Shown in pieces: positions 37,659-51,474 of a DNA stretch of 64,000 bases; position 1 is the first letter of the stretch, and the number at the start of each line of letters is the position of its first letter. The stretch comes from Isoetes taiwanensis. Lineage: Eukaryota; Streptophyta; Lycopodiopsida; Isoetales; Isoetaceae. A program made the translations under genes and the position numbers. The stretch spans positions 9,158,390-9,222,389 of the forward strand of contig JAJEKV010000030.1 of the NCBI GenBank assembly GCA_021234155.1, given 5' to 3'. The notes beneath the pieces are model-generated. The model was not told the DNA's origin. It saw only the letters and a program-made list of their open reading frames with translations, and ran no database searches.

Positions 37659-39160
37659 TATCAAAAAATTTTATTAAAACTATCCACCCTTAATTGAATA
37701 GTAAAATATTTGGAGTGGTGGAGAATTATGCAAACAGACAGTAAAATCTGGAATTGTGGAGGTTATGCAAACAAGGTAAAGGGCTTTATGCTATAGTTGT
37801 AGGAGTGTTATGATTTTTAAAATCTCTCCATTTTCACTTCCTCATTAACATCTACTAATCTCGAAACATTTTTGTTATAAGAAATTATTATATCTACATC
37901 CAATAATTCCAACCTGCTTGCTTTAAAGCTCGACCACACTTGAAATAACACATGTCCCTCCAACTTATTATAAGTTAGCATGTGCTCTTGGATGATGTTG
38001 TGTTTTATAGTGTTGTATGATTCATGTAACTTTGCACATGATGCAACAATCCTAATAACTGCTACTCACCAATTAATTTTCTCGTTTTTCTTATTTAGAT
38101 AGTATACAATAGCAAAAGTTAGAGGTACCATGCCCCCCCTCCCTCCCTCAAACATGTGGCTTCCCAGTAATCTGTTTATTAAACATCACTACCTCTCAAT
38201 ATTGTTCTGGGTTGAGGTTCATTATTTCGAAAGGAAATTTTTCTAAGACAGTGAAACAATGACATTAAGATTAAACTACAAAAGAAATTGAGTTCACACA
38301 TTATATAATGCACTTGTAGCATGTTGTTTTGGTACTCTTTTTCCCCAAGCCGACTTCAACTCATCCGGTGAAGCATATTGTTCAACATGTTTGTAAAGTT
38401 AATACGTAAGTATATCCGATGGCATTGAGATCTGGTTTTGAATCCGGATACTTGTGCAAATGGATTCTTGTGTTTTCTCCTTAATCCAAAAAAAAAAAGA
38501 GAAGGAAGGAAGGAAGGAAGTATATTTTAACGCCCACTGGAGGAGGAAGAGAGGAGGGGAGAGAAAGATCAAGTAGTTGGACATGTGGCATGAAATTTTG
38601 AATTTGCTTTAATCAACTTTGAACCTGCATTATAACTAACTCTTCCATAACTTTTGGTTCATACTAAAATTTCGCCCACGCACTACAAATGTGGCGAAAA
38701 ATATAGTGAAAAAATGAAACACCATTTTCATGGATTGGATCTTTTCATCCGAGGCATAACTACTTCTCCGGACCCCTCGTTCATCGTCAAGCTGGGTTCT
38801 GTACTACCTTAAAATGTTTGCTTCAAAGCTTAGTTCAATTTAGGAAACCTTTTAACTATTGCAATCCTAACACCGGCGTCGGTCAATTTCGTTTGGAAAT
38901 TCACTTCTTTATGGAATGTGGTTACACGCTGCAGGTTGTCCACTATGCCTTTTACGAAAATGGTCACCTCTATCTTTCTCATTTATGCCACTCTTGAGTT
39001 GAGTCTTTCTACTTGAGTGACACTATCAAGTATGGTGAGATGATTGCTTTGCCTACCATGGGCCTCTTCATCCCCACAATCGTTAGGATCAAACTTCCCT
39101 TGAAGGCTTTTCTCTAGCATAAGTGCTTCGGCTTTTTGGAAGCTTTCGGATATTGGTTTT

Positions 39161-39194
<34 letters not shown>

Positions 39195-40013
39195 GGGGGT
39201 AGTCATGTGCCCTAAGGACAAAGGCTTTTTTCTAAGATATATTAGAGAACCATGGCATGGAGATATCGCGGCCCTTACGGTGTGATCCTTTCTTGTCAGC
39301 TATCACAACCTTCATGGGATGATACCTTAGTTTGACGCGTCATGACCTCACGGTGTGACCACTCAAGTTCACGCATCACGACTTCATGGCGTGACAATTT
39401 ACCATGGTCCCTATGACATGACCCTATTTAGAGGACCACCCAACCCCACCCGGCTAGGACGACCGCTCAAATACTTATTTCTAGCAGTTTTGCTATTTTG
39501 GGCCTAAGGCCATTGTATTATATATACCATAAGAGTAGACTTAGAAGCTAGATAAGACTTGAGATTTTTCTCTTATTTCAAATGATCTCTGCGTCTAGTG
39601 AGATCCCTTTTGTTTTTGCTCTCAAAAGATCCTCGTTTCTCATTGTTGTTTCTCTTATTTTCATTCTGTCTTTTCTGTTGTTCTTTTTGAAAATCACGTG
39701 GGACACTGTATACATAGGATTTGGAAGTTCGTGGGTCCACATAATGGGTTGTCTTGCAAGCTATCCAAAATCCAAACCCTCCCTCCCCAATTGATAATTT
39801 GTTCAAATCTCAAATGCAAATCAAGTCAATCACGTTGTCATTAATTTACACAAATACTTCATCATTACTTAGACCATTGGACCATTACAATCAAAGCCAT
39901 TATAATGCAATTCAAATACAATTATGTGACTGGTAATAAATCGAAGCATATGAGATAAGAAATACTTTGTCTACATCATTGTTCCATTCAAACTTACAGA
40001 TTGGTTCCCCCTA
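37659..40013. other. Non-coding left part of copy 2
   Basis: Collinear with 10260-12590; no supported gene. It contains the GGAA microsatellite near 38505-38520 and a poly-T tract at about 39165-39192. Confidence 0.5.
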
Positions 40014-40536
40014 GAGCCGATTCACCTCCGGTGTCTGCTGTATATAATTCTAATCTGTTTATCCATTTTATTTAGCTTGTTCCCAGTCGGTTCGGCATCA
40101 GCTCAGCTTACTTCTATTCACGTTCATTCTTTGTCACCATCCCATTTGGCCGAGCTCTATTTTCCATCGACCAATAGCTAACTCTCGAATCATTAATTCT
40201 GATAACCTTGAATATCCCATGGTCTAATTCTGATAACTTCATATATCCCATTGTCTCGACCTCTTTTATAAAATAAGGTTTTACCCCTTAACCTAGTTCA
40301 CCAACCTGAAACTAGAGATATTGATTCATGACATATATTAACCTTCATTCCCCCTTCATGAATCAATATCAAACTGTTAGATAAGCATGAAGCACTATTA
40401 AACTGTAACTGAGGCAACCGATCATTTTACTTCATCATGTTCTTTATATTTGCTTCTGATTCATACTGCGGTAAACTTCATTCTGCTCTCATTACTTCCT
40501 TACTGTACTACTGTCTGCAAGCTTAAAATATTACAC
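40013..40536 (-). repeat. Probable 3' LTR region of copia copy 2
   Basis: Same arrangement as 12590-13113, with the 14-bp hairpin arms at 40318-40331 and 40358-40371 and the TATA-like TTTTATAAAAG near 40265. Confidence 0.45.
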
Positions 40537-40576
40537 CTTTTCAAAAAAAAAGGTTATGATAACTGTAAATCTAAAT

Positions 40577-43500
40577 CTAAGGCATCACACCTTTTACTGC
40601 ATGTACTCCCAATAGCCCTTGCAACTTCTGAAACTTTGTGATAGTGATTGCCTTAGTCAAGGTATCAGCAATCTGGTCATCTGTATGAATATATTCCACC
40701 GTGATAAGTCCGGAAGCAAGCATTTCCCTAATGTAATGAACATGTAATTCGATGTGTTTTGTTATTTCATGCAGCACTGGATTTCTTGTGATTGAAATAC
40801 AACTCATATTGTCTGAAAACAGACTAGTTGGTTGTGTTTGTGGTATACCCAGCTCTTCCAAAAGTCTTCGAACCCATATGATCTCTCGTGAAGCTAATGA
40901 TCTTTGCTTTATATTACGCTTGGTAGTAGACATAGCTATGCTTTCTTGCTTTTTACTTCTCCAAGATATACATGCTCCTCCAAGTATTAGTGCATGTGAT
41001 ATCTATATCTCCAAATTTAATCAAAGATCGTAGTATGCTACCAAGTTCAGATTATTGTTACAATAAGTAATGCCATAATTCTGAGTTCCTTTCAGAAATC
41101 TCAGAATCCTCTTGGCTGCTTGCCAATGTTGTCCCCCTGGATTGTTCAAAAACCTGCTAAGCATATTTACCCCAAATGAGATATCTGGCCTTGTGCAATT
41201 AGACACATATAACAAACATCCAATCAGCTCTCTGTAAGGCACGTTTGCCATTTGTTCTAGTTCTGCTTTAGTTGAAGGACATGAATTAGAACTGATTTTC
41301 TGTCCTTGGACCAGAGGTGTATTTGCTGCATTGCATGAGGTCATGCCAAATCTTCTTATCATTCCTTCTATGTTTTCCTTTTGAGTCAAGACAAGTTTTT
41401 CCTTTTATTCCCAAGGATTTTTGTAACATTCCCAAATATGTCATCTCAAATATGTCTTTCAAAAATGTTTTGCATTTCTTCAAGCATTCCATTTTGTTTG
41501 AAACCATAATGCAGTCATCTACATACAAGGCTATAATGTAAAAATCATTCTCATATCTGTATTTGTACAGATTCCCTTCATTTTTTAGTTCTACATATCC
41601 ATGCTCCTTTAGAAAATTGTCTATGCACAAGTACCATTGTTTGGGCGACTGCCTTAGCCCATATAATTTCGATCTAACTTCAGGCCTTGTCCTTTGTCTA
41701 TTTCAAAGCCTTTAGCTTGCTGCATAAATATTTCATGCTCTAGTTTTGCATTCAGAAAGATGGTTTTGACATCCATATGAATTATAAGCATTTGCATATG
41801 CCAACAGAGTTCGTATGCTTGTTAATTTAACCAGGGGCGAAAATGTATCTTCATAATCAATGCCTCGTTTCTGAGTGAACCCTTGGGCCACTAATCTAGC
41901 CTTGTACTTCTTCTGACCATCATTTCCTTTCTTTAGTTTGAATATCCACTTGCTTCCTACAATGTTTTTCTCTTTAACCTTGTCTACTATTTCATATGTA
42001 TTTGTCCTTTCAAACGAGCTAAGTTCTTCCATCATAGCCCTTTTCCACTATTCTGCATCTTCAGACTCTAAAGCATCCTCATACGAATGTGGCACATCCG
42101 GTTCCACAATAGCAAGCCACAAACAAGAATGTCCTTCTCTTCTAACCTTTTACTTCTTCCACTTCTTGTCTCCCAAATCTAGTTGTGTCAAAATTTATTC
42201 CTCTCTTCAATTGTTCCAATCTGTTTTTTCCTTTTGGTCTTGTTTCTCTTACTTTATTTTTCTGTTTCACCTCGTGACTGCTCTAATTGAGGATTCGGCC
42301 TTGTTCGGGTTTTCTATTGTCTCTTCTTCCATGTCACTGTACTCTTCAATGTACTGATCTGCCTGAGCATTCTTCTCTCTTGTTTCCTCTTCTACTTCTT
42401 CCCTTTTCTCTTCATTTTCAGTTTTATTCTTTCCAATTAATACATCTCTATTTTTGAACAGCACATTTTCGTCAAAGCTCACATCCCTACAAATGATTAT
42501 TCTTTTATTCTCATGATCATATAGCCGATAGGCTTTAGAGATTTCATCATACCCAATCAAGAAACTCATTTTTGCTTTGTCATCTAACCTTTTCCTCAAT
42601 TCTTCTGGAATATGTGCAAGTGCAACACATCCATAGGCTCTAAATTTTTCAAAGCTCACTTCTCTATTTGTCCATATCTCCTCTGCCATTTTCCCATTTA
42701 GACTTGCCAGAGGTATTCTGTTTTGTATATGCACAGCTGTGAGTACTGCTTCTTCCCATAGGTAGTTTGGAAGTCCAGTGTGCTTTAACATAGCTCTAAC
42801 TGCGTGCAAGCTAGTTCTGTTCTTACGTTCTGCAACACCATTTTGTTGGGGGGAGTATCTACATGTCAACTGCCTTTTGATTCCCTTTTCTGCACAGTAC
42901 CTTTTGAATTCATGAGATAAATATTCTCCACCACGATCTGATCTAATGCACTTTATTTTTCTATTAGTTTCTCTTTCCACTTCTGCCTCAAACCTTTTAA
43001 AAGCATCAAATGCTTGATCCTTAGTTTTAAGTGTATAACATTTCGTTCTTCTAGAATAATCATCAACAAACATTACAAAGTACCTTTTTCCATGAAGACT
43101 CTACACGTTTAAAGGACCACAAAGGTCTGAATGTATCAGGTCCAGAATTCCTTTTGCTCTCTTCTTCGATTTCTGGAAAGGTAGACGAGTGTGCTTACCA
43201 AGTTTGCAGCCCAAACATATAAATTGTTCGATGTTATCATCTGAAGCTATTATTCCCCTTTTGATCATGAATTTAATATTATTTTGATGAGTATGTCATA
43301 GCCTTTCATACCACAGCCGTGCAGATGGTATTGATACAACATTAATACTTTCTGAAACATTCTTATTTGAGAAGCCAAATAAATTTCCCACTCGTTTTGC
43401 CAAAAACTTGATTTTATTATTGTAAAACACTTTACAATACTTCTTCTCAAAGCACACTTTATATCCTAAGTCAACTAATGTTAGAGCCTAGACTCTAACC

Positions 43501-44067
43501 TTGCAAGAAGGATGAAAAACCCAACAATCCAAGCTCAATCTATCAAATCAAGGCAATGCACAAGACAAAGAATCATCATCTCCATAGCTAGATCAAGCAA
43601 AATGCCCTCTCCCAATACACCGTCTCTCCGTTCTTCTCTCTCTGCTCAGATAATCCCGTGGTCATCATGCCCACAATGCATACGTACAAAATCCTGCACG
43701 CGTGCATGCGCGTATATCACTCCATATACGGTATACTATCACCTCAATAGTGGTGAATGTGGTGAGTGTGGTGAATGTGGTGCAGGTGATGACTGTGGTG
43801 ACTGGTGATCACCCCAACAACTAACTAACTTATGGATATCAAGTTTCTGACAATTGAAGGTACGCATAAGACATTTTCTAGATTCACTAGATTTCCATCT
43901 AGACCATACAGATCTAGCCAGCCAGCTTCTTCCACCTTCTGAAGTACTCCATTCCCCATCTGCACATGATGTGAGGTCTTCGTTTTCCTATTTCTGAGTT
44001 TATTTGCTGACTTAACTATGCTTCTCTCAGCTCCACTATATAGCACATATAATTCAGTATTACTCAT
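40577..44067 (-). pseudogene. Copia pol, copy 2
   Basis: The protease region is at 43825-44067, with YSGA in place of DSGA as in copy 1, so the catalytic aspartate codon is altered in both. The integrase core and C-terminal linker are open in one frame at 42267-43073, including FVDDYSRRTKC and the invariant glutamate 35 residues later. RT has ALYVDDCIMVS near 41530; RNase H is at 40577-40933 with an altered STAEAEY region. Frames break at about 41020, 41640, 42060-42300 and at the nested LTR. Polyprotein production is impossible as written. Confidence 0.85.
43479..43819. mobile_element. Solo LTR, 341 bp, with 5-bp target duplication
   Basis: Copy 2 reads ACTAA then TGTTAGAGCC...CACCCCAACA then ACTAA, where copy 1 has a single ACTAA in CAACTAACTAAC. 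The insert therefore has TGTT...AACA ends and an exact 5-bp target-site duplication (43474-43478, 43820-43824), the hallmark of an LTR retrotransposon LTR. No internal domain or primer-binding site is present, so it is a solo LTR or a very small relative. The first 20 bp form a hairpin (GTTAGAG/CTCTAAC). GGTGAATGTGGTGAGTGTGG repeats lie near its right end. Confidence 0.9.
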
Positions 44068-45081
44068 TTTCTAAAGCACTCAAAGCATTATCAATAGTTA
44101 CCTCAGCCTCTGTATCAGATTCTCCATTATCAGCATCTTTTGCTACATTTACGGATGCAAATTCTCTGTTGCCAGTTCCTCTACCTCTCCCTTTTGCAGT
44201 TCGTGTGCCTCTCCTACTATTAGTAAAGTTTCTGCCTCTTCCTCTTCCCATGTCCTTTGGACTAGAGCAGTTGCTTGCAAAGTGTCCATACCCTTCACAA
44301 TTAAAGCATCTCAATTCTCTACCTTCTCTATTTCTTGGACAATTTGCTTTCAAGTGCCCAAACATCTTGCAGCTAAAGCAGGGCCCTATCTTGTTTGCAT
44401 TTCCTTTACTTTTCTCAGCTAGAAGTACCTCAGTATGTTCGTCCTCATCCTCCTCCTTTGCTAACTTTCGTTGTTCTATTTCTGTTCTGATCAGTACTTC
44501 AGTCTTCTCCCTATTTCTTCCCATTGTCCTAACTAGAGTACTTAATTGACCAAAGCTCAAAAAGGCTCTAGCTAGGTTGAGTACCTGAAATTCTCGCGTA
44601 ATAGGCACTTTGGTTGCTTCCAAATCTTCAATAATATTATCAAATTTCTGGAAAAACTGGGTAAGATTATCACCTTCTTTATATTTGAGTCTCCTTAATT
44701 CTCTGTCAAGCATCTCAATCTGAGATGTATTTTTGACTTCATAAGTTTTAACAAGATATTCCCACATTTCCTTGGGCGATTTATCTCTGATTTTATGCAA
44801 GATACTGGAGCTTAGCTTGCTTGCAATAATGACTTTAGCTTCCTGCACCTTTCCTTTCACATTACTTCTTTCACTTGTACCAGCACCACTAGAAGTTCCT
44901 TCACCATGTTGTGAATTCGTTGAGCTGTGTTCACCTTCAGCATCCATGTCTCCACTGACATAATCCCACAGTCCCTCTGCAATAAGACATCTGTCATTCT
45001 GCCTTTCCAGGCCTGAAAGCCTGCTTCCCCTTTGAACATATTAATTCCACTCATTAGACTTGCTTCAAGCCTTGTTGCCAT
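44060..45081 (-). pseudogene. Copia gag, copy 2
   Basis: The main frame 44060-44947 (295 codons) is open and has the UBN2-type core, both CCHC knuckles and an RGR-rich tail. Its N-terminal continuation (44950-45081) is in another frame, with the shift near 44975 as in copy 1. The gag stop overlaps the protease ATG region (AAAATGAGTAA). Confidence 0.85.
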
Positions 45082-45087
45082 ATCTAT

Positions 45088-45277
45088 AGGTTGACCCGCG
45101 ATGCTATTTTCATGACACGTTGTGGGTCTGGCATTTATTTCAGATTATGCATTTATTGCAGAGGTTGACCCGCGATGCTATTTTTCATGACCGTTGTGGG
45201 GTCCGGCATTTATTTGCGGATTATGCATTTATTGCAGAGGTTGAACCGCGATGCTATTTTCATGACACGTTGTGGGT
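45088..45277. repeat. 74-bp tandem repeat, copy 2
   Basis: Same array as 17315-17502. The second unit here has small indels near 45180-45225. Confidence 0.8.
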
Positions 45278-46020
45278 AATTGACATGTGATATTGGGATA
45301 TGAATGTTAAATTCGCACGTGCTCTAATTGCATTTATGAATCAAAATATAGGAAGTACGATTTGACATGATTTGTAAGTACACGTGGCATATTCGCGTGA
45401 GATACACCTTCTAGAAGTTGACATGTGATATTGTGATATAAATGTTAAATCTTGCATTTATGACTCATATGATTGGCATATTTATTATAGGATAAGATAT
45501 CAATCCCAAATATATCCATAATTATCCTAAAAAAATGGATATCATTAGGATTCCATGTATATCCAATGATATTAATAATTACATGCAAATTGTGACGTCG
45601 ACACTTGGCATAAATATAACCGTAGATTTGTCATATGTGTCGACCGTCCGAGAAAACTCCATCCTATAAATAGAAGGGTTTAGGGTTGTCTCAACCCATT
45701 CAGATCACTTGAAGAGCTATTGTGAGCGCTTCTCTTCTCCTTCACTAATTACATGCAAGGTGAATATTCTCCCATTTTGTTCCATTATGCCCGCAAACAT
45801 TGGCAACTACATAGGTTAGAATTCCCCATGCTCAAAACACAGTTCAATTTTTTGTATGTTTGGAACTTAGATTCTTTTGATTTGATGCAAAACATATTTC
45901 AAGCAAGTCGTTATGTTCAATATTCTTCTATCGATGCGCAACTTGAACACAAAAGCAACAAAATGCAAGTTCAAATTGCATGTTCTAGCATCGTAGAGCG
46001 AGTTGGGGAAGAAAGCGTTG

Positions 46021-46056
46021 GGTGGCGGCCTTGGCCGCTTGATAAGTTTCTTTGTA
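46021..46056. repeat. CACTA-end-like motif, right-end orientation (copy 2)
   Basis: GGTGGCGGCCTTGGCCGC followed by TTGATAAGTTTCTTTGTAAT. On the minus strand it reads ATTACAAAGAAACTTATCAAGC, matching the left-end motif at 51437 in inverse orientation. Confidence 0.5.
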
Positions 46057-49000
46057 ATTGTAATTCACAATGGCGATGAGATTCTTAATTCTTTACCATT
46101 CTCTAGGGCTATGGGATTGGAGCATGCATTGAATAGGAAAAAAAAGATTGAGCTTGCAATATTTTCCTTTCATATTTGTGGAGGGTTTTCGGCATGGTTT
46201 ATCCTTGATTTCTGTGGCGTATTGTATAGAAATTCGTATCTTTCTGCAAGTTTGAGGAGCTTGTGGCAGTTAGTGGTGAAAATGCCTTTTTTGGCTTCAG
46301 TTTCAGGTTATGTGGCCGATGCCTGCATGGTATGGAAATAGAAAGGGTGGAATGCGGATATGGCTAGATCTACTGGGTGGACATATCTCTTAACATGCCG
46401 GTTCTATCGGATGTGGAATTTTGAGCAGATTGAGAGCGCCTAGCAGGATGGTGATCATGAAGCCGAACCCACACTGTGTTTAACGCAGGTTCAAAAACAC
46501 AGGCGTTAAGTTTTGACAGGGCAGGGGCAGGCGTTAAGTTTTGGCAAGGCAGGGGCAGGGGCCGATTCCTGAAATTGAGCAGAATTGAATGGCGACTGGT
46601 AACGAAATTGAGCAAAATCGAACGGTGATGGGATTGCTAAAATTGAGCGAAATTGAATGGTGAAATTGAATTGGTAGCTGTGCAGGCATCCAAGGCAGAG
46701 CTGCGAGGTTTCTTGATGGTGGTAGCATCCAGCATCCAGTTCGTGGTCGATGCTACCATTGGGTATTTTTTTCTAGATTAATGTAATTTCACCGTATGGT
46801 CAATCGAGACCATAAGAAATGGTATGCAGATGGCATTAATGTATTTTTGTTAATATCCATGAATGTGGCACAAAATTAGGAATATGCCACCAATCAACGG
46901 CTCCCAATCAACGATGGATAAAAAATCCATAAGGAACAAAACTTTGTGCCATAATACAAACTATTATATTTGGCACTTTTAAATTAAATTCCCCCTTGAA
47001 CCTTTTTTTGTTTGGGTGCATATTCACACGGGGGTAACTGCGGGCATCGAAAGCTGTTGTATGGGCATATTATCAAATTATTACTCAATCTTAATTGTAT
47101 AGCGATCCTCATTGTGTGGTATGCTTGTACAAGTTTTTGTATATTGTATAATGAGGTTTGTAAAATACTATAAAGTTTGGGGTAATGTGCTAAATAGTAT
47201 TGATTTTGTACATGTCTTATCTGTTTCTTCCAGTGCAAAAATAGCTCTCGTCGCCCGATGTCACCCCCGTATGAATATGTACCAAAACCAAAGGGGGTAT
47301 AAGGGGGAATTTAATTTAAAAGTGTTAAATGTAATGGTTTGTGTAAGTAAAGTCTAATTTTTTTTGGCCCCTTACGGAGCCTTCTGAAATGTGTAGAGAA
47401 TGATGGCCAAAGTAAAGAACATACGTAGTATATATGTGATGATATTATAGATGTGTTGAAGACATTTTATTCATACATTCATTCAGGAATTGAAAATAGA
47501 TATAAGTTACATGTGAAGTTTGTATGCTTCAATAAGGGTAGTGATATAAGATATGATAGATATCTTCTTTGATCTGCCTATTAAACAACTTTGCATAGGG
47601 TGATGAGCATGGGCCTCATCTGTTTTCTACCATTCTTCTCATCCTTAACTGTATATATAAAAGGGAACAATCATGAGAATTTCTAAAAAAAGTAGTAATA
47701 CAAGTATCAACATTAATGATCTATTGAGAATAGTGTCTTGTGCCAGTTTTCGCTATTGTTCTAAAGTCATGATATTGTTCTAAAGTCATGAAACTTGAAC
47801 AGAAGATTAGGACGGGCGGCCTTTTTCTGAGTTTAGAATCGTTTCTAGAAGTAATGGAAAGGTTTTGTCTTTTCTTTAGGGTTGCTCGATTTCGCTGAAG
47901 CATGCCAGAAACAGAGATGGCTATAATAGAAAGGAAGCCCCATAGACGAAGCAACACAAGTTTTTTTCTCCCTTTTTTGGTAGAATTGTTCGATTTTGCT
48001 GAAGCAGGGGAGAACCAAGACATAGGTATGGCAGAAAGAGAGTCCCAAAGGCTTTTTCTGTTTAAGAACAGTGAGCATCATTTTCATGCTATGGCAAACA
48101 TTGTCAGAGAGCTGGTCCTTCCAAATTTAAAGACACTGGAATAAGAAATAACAAACAACAAACAAGAATGAAGAAACAAGAATAAAGACAAGAATGAAAA
48201 ACAGAGTTTAGAATAAGAAAGCTTAATCTTTCGTCTAATATTTTTGATCCCTATAGATTGATGCCCATGCTTTTTTCTTGCAAAAAAAAGAAAGGCATTG
48301 TGCTAAACCGAAAAAGATAACAAAAGCCAATTTCTAGCATCAACTAGCATAACAAAAGCGATGGCCTCATACCGATAAGTAGCAACAATTGACTCCGCCA
48401 GCAAGAACAAGAATCGAGAAGGAAAGGGTCCAGAGGACAAAAGTTATGGAGTTCGATGTAGATGAATGCAGTGTTACTGTTAGATTGTTTAAGCCAATCC
48501 AAATCAACGCCCCAAAAATGATGCGCTCTGAAAATACTATTTAGTATGACTCCATGAATACAACCCCAGAATCATAGAAAACTATGCCAAAAAAAACGCA
48601 TAAAATTACAAAAAAATCCCCCTGTTATTATGCTAATTAGGGGAAGAGAACCACAAAGCCAAGATTGGCAGGGCTCTACTTGGAAGCACCTCTACACATG
48701 GTAGGTGCAAATGTGTGTGTTCATTCTTAATTATCTCTTTGCTAATGTCCATTGGTCCTTCTATCTCTTTAATAGTAGCAGCATGGAAGGTGATACAATA
48801 TTGACCATACAACTTTGGTGCATGCATGTGTCATTATATTTTGTGAATATCTGAGCACTTTTTTTTGCTCTGAGTGCAACTTTGATGTGGTGCACAAATA
48901 TTTTGTTGCAAATCTTAGCCTCACAATCTCCACAACTAGAAGATATATTATGTAGTCATTGCTAATAAGATTAGCTCTCCACACTTAGAGATATTATTAC

Positions 49001-51436
49001 CTAATCATCTACAAACTTACAAGTGAAGATATTAATATTACTTAATAATACAAGAATTTGTCGTGGCTGCCTTCGCCGCCACTGCTGTGCAGTTCTTAGC
49101 TTCACTCTAATTGCCACTTTGTTTCAAATATGAGAAGGCAAATTCGTGTACTAATTCATGTTGTGCTACCTCTCCACATAATCTTCATTCATTTCTTGAG
49201 AAAAGTTCGCTCATAGCAAATAGATGATCATAATAATTTTTGATAGGAATTATAAAAGCTTGGATTAAAAAGGTTGTCTAAGCATGTATTCTAGTGTCTT
49301 GAAAAAATTTCATATTATGGCTAGATCATCACATCCCATTACATTGGCAAATGCTTTTTTCAAGCTATTGTTTGAAGGAAAAAGTTTAGTAAAAAAGGTC
49401 CCATTTTTTTTAGCGGACGATTGGTTTTAAGGACCTTGTGCATTGGATAGCCCCATGGTTTTTATTGTCGTGGTCATGGGTTCTTATCTCTTAGACTAGC
49501 ACAATTTCTTCCATTTCGTTTGTTTCCATCTCCCATAATTTTTCGGTTTCACTTGTTGGAGGTGGTATTATTCCTTGTTGTGAATTGAAAAGTGGCTAAT
49601 TTTCCAACATCTTTCTTTTCTAATTCATCTGTGGCCGAAGGTCAACTACTACTTTTGTCGCTGTTGCAACTTTGGGGGCTCTTGGAGCTTGTTTCCAGCT
49701 AGCTATGATCACAGTGCTCCTTTGTTTGGCTCAAGATCTGGGTTTGAATCTTCTTTGGCACATAAGAGACATTTTTTTATCTAGACTATGAAAGATATAA
49801 TTGTTTTAATTTTCTGGCATTTTTACAGATGATACTGAAGGTAAGGTTATTCATGTGTCCCTTTATTATTTTATATTTCTAGCATTATTTGGCAGGATGA
49901 TATCGTAAGATCATCATATATTCCTTTACGCAGTTGGTAGGATTCCCAAATTGGCATGTTATGATTTTGCAGGATGCTTTGCATTAATTTTCAGGTGAAG
50001 ATTAGTCGGGGTTTCCTCCAGGATGCTTTGCAAGTGAGATGCTTAGAATTAGTCATCTATTCCTTCAGGCTATCGATAAGGTCTCCATAAATGAACATGG
50101 TTGCACATTATCAACACGATGGAGTACATTCTCAGATTTCGGCGTAGCTGAGTCCTTTTCATGACATTGGACTTGTGATCCATAAGGAAACATGTGGCAT
50201 TTGGTAATACCTTAACCAACATGATGTTATGACTTTTTTTAGTGCTTTAGTGAATATTTCTCATTTCTTTTGCTTTTGGTCTTTACTTATCTGTGGAACT
50301 GGTCTCATTATTTCTTCTATTTGTTTGGCTGCCGTGGTCTTTTTGGTGCATCTCCACCTCTACGTTCTTTGACTTAGTTTTTGCATTTCTAGTGTATAAA
50401 TTTCAAGACCTAGCTCAGTTGTGCAGTTGTCATTTTGTGGTCTTCTTTGCCCTCTTATGACACATACACAACCTGTGATGTGTGGAATGTGATTTTCGGC
50501 CTCTGCTTTTTAAGTGTTGCATTATTACTATTGTTTGGCAATTTCTGACTATTGTTGTTCCTTTCTTAGGTTTTGAGGCATAGGGTCAGGTGCTCATGTG
50601 GTACATTCGAGGGACTATACAGAGCTTTGTTTAGCATGTATCATGTAGTACCACTTGGTTGGGCTAGGATATTCTTGAGTTTTGTCATGAGGTCATTCTT
50701 TTTAGGGTAGTAATTCCCATTTATTCACGTTTTCTAGTAATCTTGCTTTCTATGCACATCGTTCCGGATATTATAGGTTCTTATGCATGTTCATCCATCT
50801 GGTTTTGATATTAGCACATTTGACATGCCCTTTATATATAGGTAGGGTGATCGTACTGCTTATACTCTAGTTCCTTTCATTATGCTATTGAACATGTGTT
50901 CTTGATAAATCCTTCATGCCTAGCTTCATGTGCAAGTGGCGTTGCTCGACTTTCATATTTGATTTTCTTCAAGGGAATGTATCCTTGCTTCTTTTCCTCC
51001 TACTTTCCATTCATATGTTCACGAACTTGCTACTCGAGTTTCATTGGCTTCTTATTCTACTGTAGTCTACTTGCTCTATGTTCCTTAGTCATTGTTATAG
51101 CCCGTCTTTTCGTTCATGACTCCATCGTCTCTTCTGTTGTGCTCCCTTTGCTTTATGTTCCCTCGATTCCTTCTGCTCAGAATTGCGCCATTATTTATTT
51201 GCTACTTCTTTTGTGTTGCTTGCTCCGTTCGTTACACATGTTTGTCTAGTCACGTGTTTCTGTCATTTGTTCCTATAGCTCTATTGGTTTTTATTGGTCT
51301 AATAGAATTTGAGCATTTGATATGGTGGTTTCATCTCATGTGTATTGGTTCCTTTTTAGATTTTATTCTCATAGACGCTTGATTGTTATTATGTTCATGC
51401 ATCTTCCATGATGCCATCTCATTCGTACCATTATCT

Positions 51437-51474
51437 CTACAAGAAATTTATCGCGGCGGCCTTGCGGCCGATGC
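51437..51474. repeat. CACTA-end-like motif, left-end orientation (copy 2)
   Basis: CTACAAGAAATTTATCGCGG followed by the palindrome-rich CGGCCTTGCGGCCG. Similar ends (CACTACAAGAAA) are common in plant CACTA families. The motif pair 46021/51437 faces outward, so the two belong to different elements or to a rearranged one. A weaker third motif lies at 49049-49095. Confidence 0.5.

Larger units (their letters stand above)
40577..45081 (-). mobile_element. Ty1/copia retrotransposon, copy 2, with nested solo LTR
   Basis: Same element as 13153-17308 with a longer intact integrase/linker frame and an intact gag core. Interrupted at 43479-43819 by an unrelated solo LTR. No 5' LTR is found beyond 45081. 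Confidence 0.9.
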
